The notes beneath the pieces were generated by a model. It made no database searches. It was given only the letters and a program-made list of their open reading frames with translations, and was not told the DNA's origin. Below are positions 1 through 9,355 of a DNA stretch of 64,000 bases, in pieces. Position numbers and translations under genes: made by a program. How positions within the stretch are numbered: position 1 is the stretch's first letter; every line of letters begins with the position of its first letter. The stretch spans positions 248,001-312,000 of the forward strand of contig NZ_JACIJI010000002.1 of assembly GCF_014199335.1 (NCBI RefSeq). The letters are read 5' to 3'. The DNA comes from Stakelama sediminis (GTDB taxonomy: Bacteria > Pseudomonadota > Alphaproteobacteria > Sphingomonadales > Sphingomonadaceae).

Positions 1-723
1 CGTGCGCTGTGCCTGTGGGGCGCGCTTCAGGTGGATCTGTCGCACAAGGCGGAGAGTGAGGAGGAGCGGCAGCTTGCCGACGATCTGATCGGACTGCTGA
101 CCCCGGTCATCAAGGGCTATGGCACCGATAAGGGCTATGACATCGCGACCAACGCGCAACAGGTTTATGGCGGGCATGGCTACATCGCCGAATGGGGCAT
201 GGAGCAATATGTGCGCGATGCGCGTATTGCGATGATCTATGAAGGCACCAACGGCGTACAGGCGATGGACCTGGTCGGTCGCAAGCTGGCGCGCAACGGC
301 GGCCGGGCGGTGCAGGCGTTCTTCAAGCTGGTGACGGATGAAGTCGCGGCGGCGAAGGAGGACGAGAAGCTTGCCGATTATGCCGCGGCATTGGAGAAGG
401 CACTGGGCCAGCTTCAGGCGGCGACCATGTGGTTCATGGCGAACGGAATGCAGAACCCGAACAATGTCGGTGCCGGTGCGCATAGCTATATGCACCTGAT
501 GGGCATCGTCGCGACCGGCCTGATGTGGCTGCGCATGGCGAAGGCCGCCCATACAGCACTCGCCGAAGGAGAGGGCGACAAGGCCTTTTACGAAGCGAAG
601 CTGGTAACGGCGCGCTATTTCGCCGACCGCATCATGCCGGATGCGGGTGCGCTGCGCCGCAAGATCGAAAGCGGCAGCGACAGCATCATGGCACTTGATC
701 CGGAAATGTTCGTAGCGGCCTAA
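1..723 (+). CDS. Acyl-CoA dehydrogenase, C-terminal part (5' end outside window)
   Basis: The frame is open from base 1 and ends at TAA 721-723, giving 240 residues of the C-terminal part of an FAD-dependent acyl-CoA dehydrogenase, which oxidises acyl-CoA to 2-enoyl-CoA in fatty-acid beta-oxidation. The family signature is visible: YGGHGYIAEWGMEQYVRDAR followed by an I-Y-E-G-T-N-G block, which in this family forms the helical C-domain with the catalytic glutamate region and the FAD contact. An additional helical stretch follows (about residues 110-230), as in the larger FadE-type dehydrogenases with an extra C-terminal domain. The true start is not in the window. The gene is convergent with the sleB-like gene and the two stop codons overlap (720-723). 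Substrate chain length cannot be read from this part. Confidence 0.9.
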   Translation, partial: RALCLWGALQVDLSHKAESEEERQLADDLIGLLTPVIKGYGTDKGYDIATNAQQVYGGHGYIAEWGMEQYVRDARIAMIYEGTNGVQAMDLVGRKLARNGGRAVQAFFKLVTDEVAAAKEDEKLADYAAALEKALGQLQAATMWFMANGMQNPNNVGAGAHSYMHLMGIVATGLMWLRMAKAAHTALAEGEGDKAFYEAKLVTARYFADRIMPDAGALRRKIESGSDSIMALDPEMFVAA

Positions 724-2075
724 ATGTCGGGGTCGACCTGATTGTCCGGCGTCGCCTTCTTAGCGGGAGGCGGCGCCGGTTTTCTATGTACACCGGACAG
801 AGCCGGTACCTCTTGTGCAGCATCGTGATCGGCGCGCTTCGAGCCGGGAATATGATCGAGCGAAAAGCCGGCAGCCTTTCCCGATAAAGGGCGCACGAGG
901 CGGTGCATGCACCGGTCGGATGCGATGGCTGGAAAGAGGGTGCAATTCCATAGCGCCTTGTCGAATCCGCCTGCTGCATCGCGCAGATAACTGAACGCCA
1001 TACTGGATATAGCGGTCGGACTTACCGGGAGCGTCTTCGGGGTTTGTGCCGCACTATTCCACGCCATGAACTTGCAATATTGCCGGTCGGCACAGGCGCG
1101 TTTCGCTAATGCCCCAAGCGTTTTCGGATCATAACGCGGATCGAGTGTGACAAGAAAGACGTCTGGATTACCTGCAACCGGGACAGGAATTGCCGAAGCC
1201 GATACCGAGGCAGCATCCACTGTTTCATCATCGGGTGCGGGCGGTTTGTGCGCGTCGAATAACGAAGCCAGTGCCGGAATCCGCGGTTCTCTGCCCGCGT
1301 AACGCATCCGGAACGCGGGTGGCGTTCCCCACCATCCGGTCCATCGGAAGAACAAATGCCCGCCGACCGCGACCAGCTTGTCGAGGCTCGCACTCCAATA
1401 GGGCACGACCCAGTCGGTGTGATAATGGGTTGCCATGCCCACCGTCTTGTCGACCTTGCCGTCCAGCGCGGCCTTGGCGAGCTTGCGCGCCCTGTCCCAC
1501 GCGTCGTCGGAATAATGGCGCGCCAGCGATCCGTCGCAGGTGAAGGTGAACTGGCACCCCGTACGCCGGTCGCTGCCTTCGAAGATCACGCCACAGATAC
1601 TGTTCGGGAATGCGGGATGGCGCACGCGGTTGAGCACGACCTGCGCAATGGCGCGCTCGCCTGTCGGATCGTCCCCTGCTTCGTACAGCATCGCGGCCGA
1701 AAGGCAGTCGAGGGCACGCTCCTGATCGTCGCTGGCCCCGCTCAGGTGAAAGGGGGAGGCGGCTCTGATCGGCCCTTTGGCGAAGGGAACGGCAGCATTG
1801 GCGGCACGTGCCTGTTCCGGCGTCAAATCCTGAAACAGCACCGGCTCCACCGGTGGAGGAGGTGCCTGCGGGCGGATTTGTATCCGCTTGCGAACAGGCT
1901 GTTCCGATGTCGTGGCGAGGGGTTTAGGGGTATGCGTCACCAGCCATAAAGGCACGGCAATCCCGGCAAGCGCGGTTAACGACAGAATAAAGCGCAGCAA
2001 AGGAGAAGGGCCGTGTCTGTCCATGCCGGGAAGGGGCGCGGGCGGCATCTTCTCCGGAATTTCAGACGCGCCCAT
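720..2075 (-). CDS. SleB-type cell wall hydrolase, membrane anchored
   Basis: A 451-residue protein with one hydrophobic segment near residues 26-46 (FILSLTALAGIAVPLWLV), then a proline-rich linker and a hydrolase domain of the SleB/CwlJ family (Hydrolase_2), beginning at LDCLSAAMLYEAGDD and running through GERAIAQVVLNRVRHPAFP to the W-T-G-W-W block. The Glu in MLYEAGDD is the expected catalytic residue of this lytic-transglycosylase-like fold. In non-sporulating alphaproteobacteria such proteins are thought to cut peptidoglycan during growth or division; here the anchor suggests action in the periplasm. About 170 residues after the domain match nothing I recognise. It is the last gene of a minus-strand run MFS-cysK-sleB. 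The start is uncertain: TTG at 2090, ATG at 2075 (chosen) and ATG at 2048 (preceded by GGAG) are all possible. Confidence 0.82.
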   Translation of the reverse strand: MGASEIPEKMPPAPLPGMDRHGPSPLLRFILSLTALAGIAVPLWLVTHTPKPLATTSEQPVRKRIQIRPQAPPPPVEPVLFQDLTPEQARAANAAVPFAKGPIRAASPFHLSGASDDQERALDCLSAAMLYEAGDDPTGERAIAQVVLNRVRHPAFPNSICGVIFEGSDRRTGCQFTFTCDGSLARHYSDDAWDRARKLAKAALDGKVDKTVGMATHYHTDWVVPYWSASLDKLVAVGGHLFFRWTGWWGTPPAFRMRYAGREPRIPALASLFDAHKPPAPDDETVDAASVSASAIPVPVAGNPDVFLVTLDPRYDPKTLGALAKRACADRQYCKFMAWNSAAQTPKTLPVSPTAISSMAFSYLRDAAGGFDKALWNCTLFPAIASDRCMHRLVRPLSGKAAGFSLDHIPGSKRADHDAAQEVPALSGVHRKPAPPPAKKATPDNQVDPDI

Positions 2076-2110
2076 ATCGCCGGAACGCAATGGCCTTCAC
2101 CGGTTCCGTA

Positions 2111-3031
2111 TCAGCTTTCCGGCAGGAAGTCGGGCACCGACAGATAGCGTTCACCGGTATCGTAGTTGAAGCCCAGCACGCGTGATCCCTCCGGCAGATC
2201 GGGAAGCTTTTGCAGGATTGCCGCCAGCGTCGCCCCCGAACTGATGCCGACCAGCATTCCTTCCTCGCTGGCCGCGCGGCGGGCCATGTCCTTGGCGATT
2301 TCGGGGTCGACCCTGATCGCGCCATCAATCGCCTGAGTATGGAGATTGGTGGGAATGAAGCCTGCGCCGATCCCCTGAATGGGATGCGGGCCGGGCTGAC
2401 CGCCTGAAATCACCGGCGACCCTTCCGGTTCGACCGCATAGACTTTCAGATCGGGCCACGCCTTTTTCAGCGTTTCAGCGACGCCGGTGATATGGCCGCC
2501 GGTACCGACCCCCGTAATGATGACGTCGATCGGCGTATCACGGAAATCGTTCAGAATTTCCTGTGCGGTCGTATGAACATGCGCATCGACATTGGCAGAA
2601 TTTTCGAACTGTTGCGGCATCCAGGCACCGGGAGTTTGCTCGACCAGTTCCTGCGCCCGTTCGATGGCGCCCTTCATACCCTTTTCGCGCGGCGTCAGGT
2701 CGAAGCTTGCGCCATAGGCCAGCATCAGGCGACGACGCTCCACCGACATGCTTTCGGGCATGACGAGGATCAGCTTGTAGCCCTTGACCGCAGCGACCAT
2801 CGCCAGCCCTACACCGGTATTGCCGCTGGTCGGTTCGATGATCGTGCCGCCGGGTTTCAGCTTGCCGTCGCGTTCCGCCGCTTCGACCATCGCCAGCGCG
2901 ATCCGGTCCTTGATCGATCCGCCGGGATTGGAACGTTCGGACTTGATCCAGACTTCAGCATCGGGAAACAACCGCTGCACGCGGATATGCGGCGTATTGC
3001 CGATCGTCTCCAGGATCGTGTTCGCTTTCAT
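2111..3031 (-). CDS. cysK: Cysteine synthase A (O-acetylserine sulfhydrylase)
   Basis: A 306-residue PLP enzyme that makes L-cysteine from O-acetyl-L-serine and sulfide in the cytoplasm. The PLP lysine is K41 in NPGGSIKDR. The substrate-binding loop PTSGNTGVG and the phosphate loop [10 protein letters not shown] are present and the length is standard for CysK. The C-terminus retains the closing segment of the family (the [11 protein letters not shown] block and the NYDTGERYL block). The start ATG overlaps the stop of the upstream MFS gene by four bases (ATGA), which indicates translational coupling. Two homologous activities exist (CysK and CysM); length and motifs favour CysK. Confidence 0.93.
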   Translation of the reverse strand: MKANTILETIGNTPHIRVQRLFPDAEVWIKSERSNPGGSIKDRIALAMVEAAERDGKLKPGGTIIEPTSGNTGVGLAMVAAVKGYKLILVMPESMSVERRRLMLAYGASFDLTPREKGMKGAIERAQELVEQTPGAWMPQQFENSANVDAHVHTTAQEILNDFRDTPIDVIITGVGTGGHITGVAETLKKAWPDLKVYAVEPEGSPVISGGQPGPHPIQGIGAGFIPTNLHTQAIDGAIRVDPEIAKDMARRAASEEGMLVGISSGATLAAILQKLPDLPEGSRVLGFNYDTGERYLSVPDFLPES

Positions 3032-4353
3032 GCTGCCTTCTCCTCAATAGCGGTTTCTTGCAGGGCTTCGGGCGTGTCGAATGTCCGCGCCCGCATCAGT
3101 TCGGGAAACAGTTTCGCCCATGCGCCGGTCACCAATATGGCGCCGATGCCGCCGACGACAACCGCCGCCACAGGGCCGATCAGCGCGGCGAGGAAGCCGG
3201 ATTCAGCTTCGCCCATTTCGTTCGAGCCGGAAATGAAGAGCGTCGATACCGCGCCGACGCGGCCGCGCATCTCATCCGGCGTATAGAGCTGGATCAGCGA
3301 CTGGCGAATATAGACCGATACCATGTCGGCGGCGCCGAGCACGAACAGCGCCGCCAGTGATACCAGCACCGCGGGGGCAAAATCGCTGCCGGTGGCAGAC
3401 GGGCCGAGGACCGAGGTCAGCACCGGCGCGGCAAGCCCGAAGACGATGGTGCCGATGCCGAACGCGCCCACACCGATCAGCATTTTCGGTCCCACATTGG
3501 TCTTGATCGGCTTCCACGACAAAAGCGCCGCCATTGCCACTGCACCAACGGCTGGAGCCGCGCGCAAATGGCCCAGCCCAGACGCGCCGATATGCAGGAT
3601 ATCGCGGGCATAGACCGGCAGCATCGCCGTCGCGCCACCCAGCAGCACCGCGAACAGATCCAGCGAGATCGCGCCCAGCACCAGCCGGTTGTGACGCACA
3701 TAGGACAGACCGTCGATCATCTGTTGCCAGGGGTTGCGTTTTGTTGCGCTGGCGGCTCTCGGTACCGGCGTAATCAACATCAGCATTACTAGTGCAAAGG
3801 CGAACAATCCTGCCGAAACGGCATAGGCCAGCCAGTGCTCGATGGCATAGAGATACCCGCCCAGCGCCGGGCCGACGATCGAACCGCTTTGCCAGGCGAT
3901 CGAACTCATCGCGATCGCGGTGGGGAGTACGGCAGCAGGCACCAGATTAGGCGCCAGCGCTTGTAGCGCCGGGCTGGCAAAAGCCCGAGCCACACCCAGC
4001 AGGGCTGCGATCGCGAACAGCGCGCCCAACGTGATTGTGTTTGTCCAGGTCAGCCAGGCGAGCGCGGCGGCACAAAATACTTCGAGCAGCAGGGCGCCTC
4101 GCGCGACCCAGCGGCGATCGATCCGATCCGCAACCCATCCCGCGAACAGCGTCAGCAACAACAGCGGCAAAAACTGTGCGACGCCGATCAGGCCGAGCTG
4201 AAACGCGGCGGCCTTTACGCCCATCGTTTCGCGGGCGATGTCGTACACCTGCCAGCCGATGACGATCACCATTCCCATCTGGCCCAGCGTGGTGGCGAGG
4301 CGCGCAAGCCAGTAGGCACGGAAATTGGCTATGGAAAACGGATGGGCCGACAT
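3028..4353 (-). CDS. MFS transporter (MFS_3 / EntS-like exporter family)
   Basis: A 441-residue polytopic inner-membrane protein with about twelve hydrophobic segments. The N-terminus ([20 protein letters not shown]) and the loop between helices 2 and 3 ([16 protein letters not shown]) are typical of the MFS_3 subfamily that contains the enterobactin exporter EntS and related drug or metabolite exporters. A second conserved loop in the C-terminal half ([13 protein letters not shown]) matches the same group. It is the first gene of the MFS-cysK-sleB run and overlaps cysK by four bases. A link with cysteine or sulfur metabolite export is possible from this context, but the substrate cannot be read from the sequence. 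Confidence 0.85.
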   Translation of the reverse strand: MSAHPFSIANFRAYWLARLATTLGQMGMVIVIGWQVYDIARETMGVKAAAFQLGLIGVAQFLPLLLLTLFAGWVADRIDRRWVARGALLLEVFCAAALAWLTWTNTITLGALFAIAALLGVARAFASPALQALAPNLVPAAVLPTAIAMSSIAWQSGSIVGPALGGYLYAIEHWLAYAVSAGLFAFALVMLMLITPVPRAASATKRNPWQQMIDGLSYVRHNRLVLGAISLDLFAVLLGGATAMLPVYARDILHIGASGLGHLRAAPAVGAVAMAALLSWKPIKTNVGPKMLIGVGAFGIGTIVFGLAAPVLTSVLGPSATGSDFAPAVLVSLAALFVLGAADMVSVYIRQSLIQLYTPDEMRGRVGAVSTLFISGSNEMGEAESGFLAALIGPVAAVVVGGIGAILVTGAWAKLFPELMRARTFDTPEALQETAIEEKAA

Positions 4354-4540
4354 GATTTCGCCATAAGCGCGTTACAGTGAAAAGCACAAACAGAGTTTAT
4401 TGAGCGACGGCATATCGAACTTTACCGCACGACTGATTTTTCAACAGAAATCAACCCAAAATCCGGTTGAGGGGCTGGCATTGGTCGCGCCGACCTGCCA
4501 GAAAGCCAGTGCGCGCTTTTTATGAAGGGGATGGTGACGA

Positions 4541-6265
4541 ATGCGGTTCGGGCTTTTGGCAGCGGCGGCGATGCTGGCTCTGGCGGGCTGCTCGTCACAA
4601 AATGATCCGATGTCGGTGGTTGCCAATCAGACTGCGGACAGCAGTGCCGACTGGAACGGGTTCGTCAATCATAGCATCCAGCGCTGGTTCCAGCTCGATC
4701 CTGCATTTGCCGTGTATCAGGGCAAACACGAATATGACGGCAAACTGCCCGACTGGAGCGCCAAGGGGCTGGAAGCGAAAGCCGACTTCCTGAAGAGCAC
4801 CGTGCAACAGGCCCGTGCGTTCAATAATCTGACCCCCGAACAGAAATTTCAGCGCGATTACATCATCTCGGTCGCGGCGGGACAGTTGTTCTGGCTGGAA
4901 GATGCGGATCAGCCGCATCGCAATCCGGCTTACTATGTCGGCACGCTTGATCCCAACGTCTATATCGCGCGCAATTATGCCGACAAGGCGACGCGGATGC
5001 GCGCGATCATTAGCTTTTTCCAGCAGGTGCCCCAGGCCGCGCAGAATATTCGCGCCAATCTTCAGATGCCGTTGCCTGCGAGCTTCATCAAATACGGCAT
5101 TGCTGCGTTCGGCGGATTCGCCGATTATTACAGCAACGATGCCAAGGCGGCATTTGCGGATGTGAAGGACCCTGCACTGCAACAGCAGTTCGATCAGGCC
5201 TCTGCCGCCGCGTCGAAGGCGATGCTGGGCCTGCAGCAATGGTTTCAGCAAAATCAGGCAACCGCGACGCAGAATTTCGCGCTTGGCCCGGAGCGTTTCG
5301 CGCGCATGCTCAAATCGACCGAGATGGTCGATGTACCGCTCGACAAGTTGCAGAAAATCGGTGAGGTCGACCTCAAGCGTAATCAGCAGGCGCTGAAGGC
5401 TGCTTGCGATCAATATGATCCGGGCAAGACCATTCAGGAATGTGTCGCCAAGATGCAGGCGGACAAACCCAAGGGCGGACCTGTAGAGGCGGCGCGCAAG
5501 CAAATCCCGATGCTGCGCAAGTTCGTTGAAGAAAAGCAACTTGTCAGCATTCCGGGCACCGAAGAGGCAAAGGTCGAGGAAAGCCCGCCCTATAACCGGC
5601 AGAATTCGGCCTATATCGATCCGCCGGGGCCGTTCGATAAGGGCGTTCCTTCGGTTTATTACATCTCACCGCCCGACCCGTCCTGGTCGAAGGAAAAGCA
5701 GAATGCCTATGTTCCGGGCAAGGACGATCTGCTGTTCACGACCGTGCATGAAGTGATGCCCGGCCATTTCGTCCAGTTCCTGCATTCCAACCGCGACCAG
5801 TTTGTGTTTGGCCGGTTGTTTGTCGGCTATGGCTTTGCCGAGGGCTGGGCACATTATGCCGAGGAAATGATGTGGGATGCAGGCCTGGGCAACGGCGACC
5901 CGGAAGTGCATATCGGCGAACTGACCAACGCCTTGTTGCGCGATTGCCGTTTTTTGTCGGCGATCGGCCTGCATGCGCAGGGGATGACGCAGGCGCAGTC
6001 GCAACAGTTGTTCGAGCAGCAATGCTATATCGATCCCGGCAATGCGGAGCAGCAGGCGGCGCGCGGTACCTATGACCCGGCCTATCTCAACTATACGCTG
6101 GGCAAGCTGATGATCCGTCGTCTGCGCGACGACTGGACCGCGACGCGCGGAGGACGCAAGGCATGGGGCGCGTTCCACGACAAGTTCCTCAGCTATGGCG
6201 GGCCGCCGATCCCGCTGGTGCGTCAGCAGATGATGGGCGAGGCAACGCCGCGAGCCGTATTCTGA
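4541..6265 (+). CDS. DUF885 family lipoprotein, probable zinc metallopeptidase
   Basis: A 574-residue protein with a lipoprotein signal ending in the lipobox LAGC (Cys about residue 17). The body belongs to the DUF885 family. The hallmark HEVMPGH lies near residue 405 and is followed by a YGFAEGWAHYAEEM segment; together they resemble the HExxH plus distal glutamate arrangement of gluzincin peptidases, so zinc-dependent peptide hydrolysis at the periplasmic face of a membrane is likely. No conventional substrate is known for most of this family. The gene stands alone, diverging from the MFS operon, with a purine-rich AAGGGG about 11 bases before the ATG. Confidence 0.85.
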   Translation: MRFGLLAAAAMLALAGCSSQNDPMSVVANQTADSSADWNGFVNHSIQRWFQLDPAFAVYQGKHEYDGKLPDWSAKGLEAKADFLKSTVQQARAFNNLTPEQKFQRDYIISVAAGQLFWLEDADQPHRNPAYYVGTLDPNVYIARNYADKATRMRAIISFFQQVPQAAQNIRANLQMPLPASFIKYGIAAFGGFADYYSNDAKAAFADVKDPALQQQFDQASAAASKAMLGLQQWFQQNQATATQNFALGPERFARMLKSTEMVDVPLDKLQKIGEVDLKRNQQALKAACDQYDPGKTIQECVAKMQADKPKGGPVEAARKQIPMLRKFVEEKQLVSIPGTEEAKVEESPPYNRQNSAYIDPPGPFDKGVPSVYYISPPDPSWSKEKQNAYVPGKDDLLFTTVHEVMPGHFVQFLHSNRDQFVFGRLFVGYGFAEGWAHYAEEMMWDAGLGNGDPEVHIGELTNALLRDCRFLSAIGLHAQGMTQAQSQQLFEQQCYIDPGNAEQQAARGTYDPAYLNYTLGKLMIRRLRDDWTATRGGRKAWGAFHDKFLSYGGPPIPLVRQQMMGEATPRAVF

Positions 6266-6410
6266 TGCGGCCCTGTGTGGCACGGTCTGCATGAAGGAGG
6301 ATTCTTCGCGTCCGAGCGGGTAACTCCGGTCGTGGAATGGCGGCATTTGCGATTGTATTTTTGGGTGTGGGCGCGTCGATATCGACCGGATAAATTTGGA
6401 CCTATGTGGA

Positions 6411-6438
6411 TTGCAACCAACCGATACGGTGCATAAAG
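6411..6438 (+). promoter_or_regulatory. Candidate promoter for tRNA-Thr
   Basis: TTGCAA (6411-6416) and ATAAAG (6433-6438) are separated by 16 bases and end ten bases before the 5' end of the tRNA. The fit to the -35 and -10 consensus is moderate and no other candidate is better placed. Confidence 0.4.
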
Positions 6439-6448
6439 AGGCGCCAGC

Positions 6449-6524
6449 GCCGGTTTAGCTCAGTTGGTAGAGCAGCGGTTTTGTAAACCGAAGGTCGCGG
6501 GTTCGAATCCTGCAACCGGCACCA
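6449..6524 (+). tRNA. tRNA-Thr, anticodon TGT
   Basis: A 76-base cloverleaf. The acceptor stem GCCGGTT pairs with AACCGGC (6514-6520), the D arm is GCTC...GAGC, and the seven-base anticodon loop TTTGTAA has TGT at positions 34-36, reading ACA and, by wobble, other threonine codons. The T arm is GCGGG-TTCGAAT-CCTGC, and the discriminator A with an encoded CCA closes the molecule. The outermost anticodon-stem pair is a G-A mismatch; the other four are paired. No integrase or repeated tRNA end is seen nearby, so it is not acting as an attachment site here. Confidence 0.97.
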
Positions 6525-6683
6525 GGCGCTGCAATCGAGAATCCGAAAGCTTCGCCCATTATTTCTGGAATGCCGGTGTCGCACGCAGGTGTTTCCGGCT
6601 CGCCAATGGGGCCACGGCCCGGCTGCAATATGATATGCCCGGATCGGGAAACCGCGCTGTCGAGATAGATCGGTTCTTTGATG

Positions 6684-6699
6684 ATGTAACCGGTTACAT
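6684..6699. promoter_or_regulatory. Perfect 16-bp palindrome, candidate LacI-family operator
   Basis: ATGTAACCGGTTACAT is self-complementary over all 16 bases with a central CCGG/CG step, the form typical of LacI/GalR-family operators of sugar genes. It lies 91 bases before the GH31 start. Its right half coincides with a possible -35 (TTACAT, 6694-6699), 15 bases from TATACG (6715-6720), so a bound repressor would block that promoter. No lacI-type gene lies in the window, so the regulator is encoded elsewhere. Confidence 0.65.
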
Positions 6700-6790
6700 T
6701 TTTGCGTACTTCGCTATACGTGTAAGAGTTGAGATGCTTCAGCATGATGAGCAGGAGCATAAAGAACCAAATCGTGATCAGGAGAGTGGA

Positions 6791-9193
6791 ATGAATCGCC
6801 TTTCGCGCAATCTGTTACCCGCCGTTGCCGTCATGGGCTGCATGGCCGCTGCACCGGTTGTAGCCCATGCCGGCACGCAAGGGCAGGTTGTGCTGAGTCC
6901 GCGTTCGAACGGTGTCGATGCGCGGCTTGGTGGGGTTGTAATGCGTGTGACGGCGCTCACCGATCAGATTGTACGCGTCCGCATGGGTCCGAAAGGTACC
7001 TTGCCGGAAAATGCGAGCTGGGCGGTTCCGGCTGCGGTTCGAAAAGAGGCGGTGCCGGTGACGGCGACTGCCGATGGTTTTACGACCGGGGATGTTCAGG
7101 TTCATATCGGCCGCGATCTTCAGATGAAGATCACTGATCGGGCAGGCCATGTCATTCTGGCCGACACAAGCCCGATCCGCTTTGACGGGTCGAGTTTTAC
7201 GATCAGCAAGGCGTTGCCCGATGGCGAGCATATCTATGGCATGGGCGACAAGACGGGCGGTACGCTAGACCGCCGCAGCCATAGCTATGTCGACTGGAAC
7301 ACCGACTCCTACGGTTTCGACAGTTCCACCGACCCGATCTATAAGTCGATTCCGTTTTTCATCGGCACCGGTGGGGCAGGCGGAAGCTATGGTGTGTTTC
7401 TCGACAATACCCGTCGTAGCTGGTTCGATTTCGGACATAAGAGCCGCAAGGTTCTGACATTCGGCGCGCCCGATGGTCCGATTGATTATTATGTCATTGC
7501 CGGGCCGACGACACGCGACGTTGTGCGCCGCTATACGGATCTGACCGGAAAAGCGCCGCTTACACCGCTCTGGGCACTGGGATATCAGCAGTCGCGCTGG
7601 AGCTATATGTCGGCGAAGGAAGTGCGCGATATCGCTGCGACGTTGCGCAAGGACAAGATTCCGACCGACGTCATCTGGCTCGACATCGATTATCAGGACC
7701 ATGACCGCCCCTTCACGGTCAATAAAAAGACCTTCCCCGACATGAAGGGGCTGGTTTCGGACATGAAGAAAGAGGGCATCCGGCTGGTTGCGATTACCGA
7801 CCTGCATGTCGCAAAACTGCCGGATCAGGGCTATAAACCCTATGATACCGGAATGGCGGGCAACCATTTCGTGCATAATCCCGACGGGTCCGTTTATGTC
7901 GGTGATGTCTGGCCGGGTCCGTCGGTATTTCCGGACTTTACCGACAAATCGGCGCGTGACTGGTGGGGCACCAACTTCAAGCAATTCGTTGCGGACGGTT
8001 TTGCCGGTTTCTGGAACGACATGAACGAGCCGGCGATCTTCAACGTGCCGAGCAAGACGATGCCGCTGGATACCGTGCATCATATCGACAGCGACGATTT
8101 CAAGACGCGCAACGCTACGCACGCGGAAATTCACAATGTGTTCGGCATGGAAAATACCCGCGCAACCTATGACGGGGTTCGCAAGCTGGCACCGAATGAG
8201 CGCGCCTTTGTCATGACCCGCGCCAGCTATGCAGGTGGGCAGCGTTATGCCGCCACCTGGACCGGTGACAACAGTTCGACCTGGAATCAGTTGAAGCTGG
8301 CCGTGCATCAGATGATCAATCTGGGCCTATCCGGTTTTTCTTATTCGGGGGCCGATGTCGGCGGATTTACGGGTGGCTCCAGCCCGGACTTGATGACCCG
8401 CTGGTTTGAAATCGCGGCGTTCAGCCCGATCTTTCGCGATCATTCGGCCAAGGGGACGCCACGCGCCGAACCATGGGTCGATGGCCCTAAGCAGCTCGAT
8501 ATTCGCCGGAAATACGTGAATGAACGTTATCGCCTGATGCCGTATATCTATGCGGTTGCCGACAATAACGCGCGTACCGGAGATCCGCTGATGCGCCCGG
8601 TTTTCTATAACTATCCGCAGTTGCAGGACGCCACATGCGATCAGTCGATGGCATTCACGCTGGGCAGCGCGTTGATGATCGCTCCGCCCCCCAAGCCGGA
8701 GTCGCCGGAAACCTATAATGTCTGCCTGCCGGCAGGCGGGTGGTATGATTTGTGGACGGGCAAGCCGGTTACGCCGGTACAGCCTGTGAAGGACAAAGCC
8801 AAAATCGATACCATCGAAGAAACGCCGCGGCTCGATCATTTGCCGGTCTATGTTCGCGCGGGCACCATATTGCCCACGCAGCCGCTGGTTCAGAGCACGG
8901 CCGATACGCCATCGGGACCGCTGACGCTGAACGTTTATCCGGGTGAGGACTGTCACGGCACGCTGTATCTGGATGACGGGCACAGTATGGCGTTCAAGCA
9001 AGGGCATTATTTGCGCCAGCAAATCCGCTGCCGGATGACCTCGACCGGCAGCGTCGAGTTGATGTTTGGTAAGCGCGAGGGGGACTATCAACCCTGGTGG
9101 AACCAGATCAGGGTGGTTGTGCACGGTTCGGCGCGACCGCTGGAAAAGATCATTCCCGATATTGCCGAGCAGCAGACGGTCAAAATCTCTTGA
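6791..9193 (+). CDS. Periplasmic GH31 alpha-glucosidase / alpha-xylosidase
   Basis: An 800-residue glycoside hydrolase of family 31. A Sec signal peptide (about residues 1-28, cut after AHA) sends it to the periplasm. The catalytic (beta/alpha)8 barrel carries the IWLDIDY substrate-site block, the nucleophile D410 in WNDMNEP, and the acid/base D493 in WTGDN. The family includes alpha-glucosidases acting on maltose-type ends and alpha-xylosidases, and the sequence alone does not settle which. The start is ATG 6791, after GGAGAG; the same frame is open back into the tRNA, but nothing there is protein-like. The gene is monocistronic, with the 16-bp palindrome upstream suggesting sugar-controlled repression, and hairpins follow the stop. 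Confidence 0.9.
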   Translation: MNRLSRNLLPAVAVMGCMAAAPVVAHAGTQGQVVLSPRSNGVDARLGGVVMRVTALTDQIVRVRMGPKGTLPENASWAVPAAVRKEAVPVTATADGFTTGDVQVHIGRDLQMKITDRAGHVILADTSPIRFDGSSFTISKALPDGEHIYGMGDKTGGTLDRRSHSYVDWNTDSYGFDSSTDPIYKSIPFFIGTGGAGGSYGVFLDNTRRSWFDFGHKSRKVLTFGAPDGPIDYYVIAGPTTRDVVRRYTDLTGKAPLTPLWALGYQQSRWSYMSAKEVRDIAATLRKDKIPTDVIWLDIDYQDHDRPFTVNKKTFPDMKGLVSDMKKEGIRLVAITDLHVAKLPDQGYKPYDTGMAGNHFVHNPDGSVYVGDVWPGPSVFPDFTDKSARDWWGTNFKQFVADGFAGFWNDMNEPAIFNVPSKTMPLDTVHHIDSDDFKTRNATHAEIHNVFGMENTRATYDGVRKLAPNERAFVMTRASYAGGQRYAATWTGDNSSTWNQLKLAVHQMINLGLSGFSYSGADVGGFTGGSSPDLMTRWFEIAAFSPIFRDHSAKGTPRAEPWVDGPKQLDIRRKYVNERYRLMPYIYAVADNNARTGDPLMRPVFYNYPQLQDATCDQSMAFTLGSALMIAPPPKPESPETYNVCLPAGGWYDLWTGKPVTPVQPVKDKAKIDTIEETPRLDHLPVYVRAGTILPTQPLVQSTADTPSGPLTLNVYPGEDCHGTLYLDDGHSMAFKQGHYLRQQIRCRMTSTGSVELMFGKREGDYQPWWNQIRVVVHGSARPLEKIIPDIAEQQTVKIS

Positions 9194-9210
9194 GGAGCTG
9201 AAGTGCTTCG

Positions 9211-9254
9211 GCACTGCCGGGCGTCGATGACGGTGTCACGGCGTCCGGCAGTGC
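9211..9254. terminator. Hairpin after the GH31 gene
   Basis: A perfect 10-bp inverted repeat, GCACTGCCGG (9211-9220) and CCGGCAGTGC (9245-9254), starts 17 bases after the GH31 stop. It lacks a T run, so it may act as an mRNA 3' stabiliser or a Rho-assisted end rather than a simple intrinsic terminator. Confidence 0.5.
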
Positions 9255-9281
9255 ATGGCGTTTGAAGCAGACAAAGAGAAA

Positions 9282-9307
9282 GGGCGCCATCCGTTTGGAC
9301 GACGCCC
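9282..9307. terminator. Bidirectional hairpin between GH31 and the small lipoprotein gene
   Basis: GGGCGCCATCC (9282-9292) pairs with GGACGACGCCC (9297-9307) around a GTTT loop with two internal mismatches. On the minus strand the stem is followed by TTTCTCTTTG, so it could end the lipoprotein transcript as well as readthrough from the GH31 gene. Confidence 0.5.
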
Positions 9308-9355
9308 CTTCCTGCAACGGTAATCTTTTCAGGCCGAAACCGGCCCGAACAATGA

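Noticed and set aside
6449..6524. tRNA-Thr as an attachment site for an integrated element
   Set aside because: No integrase, no repeated tRNA 3' end and no change of composition are seen on either side.
6464..6790. N-terminal extension of the GH31 frame back into the tRNA gene
   Set aside because: The extension starts inside tRNA-Thr, has no similarity to the family, and would hide the clear signal peptide at 6791 that has GGAGAG before it.
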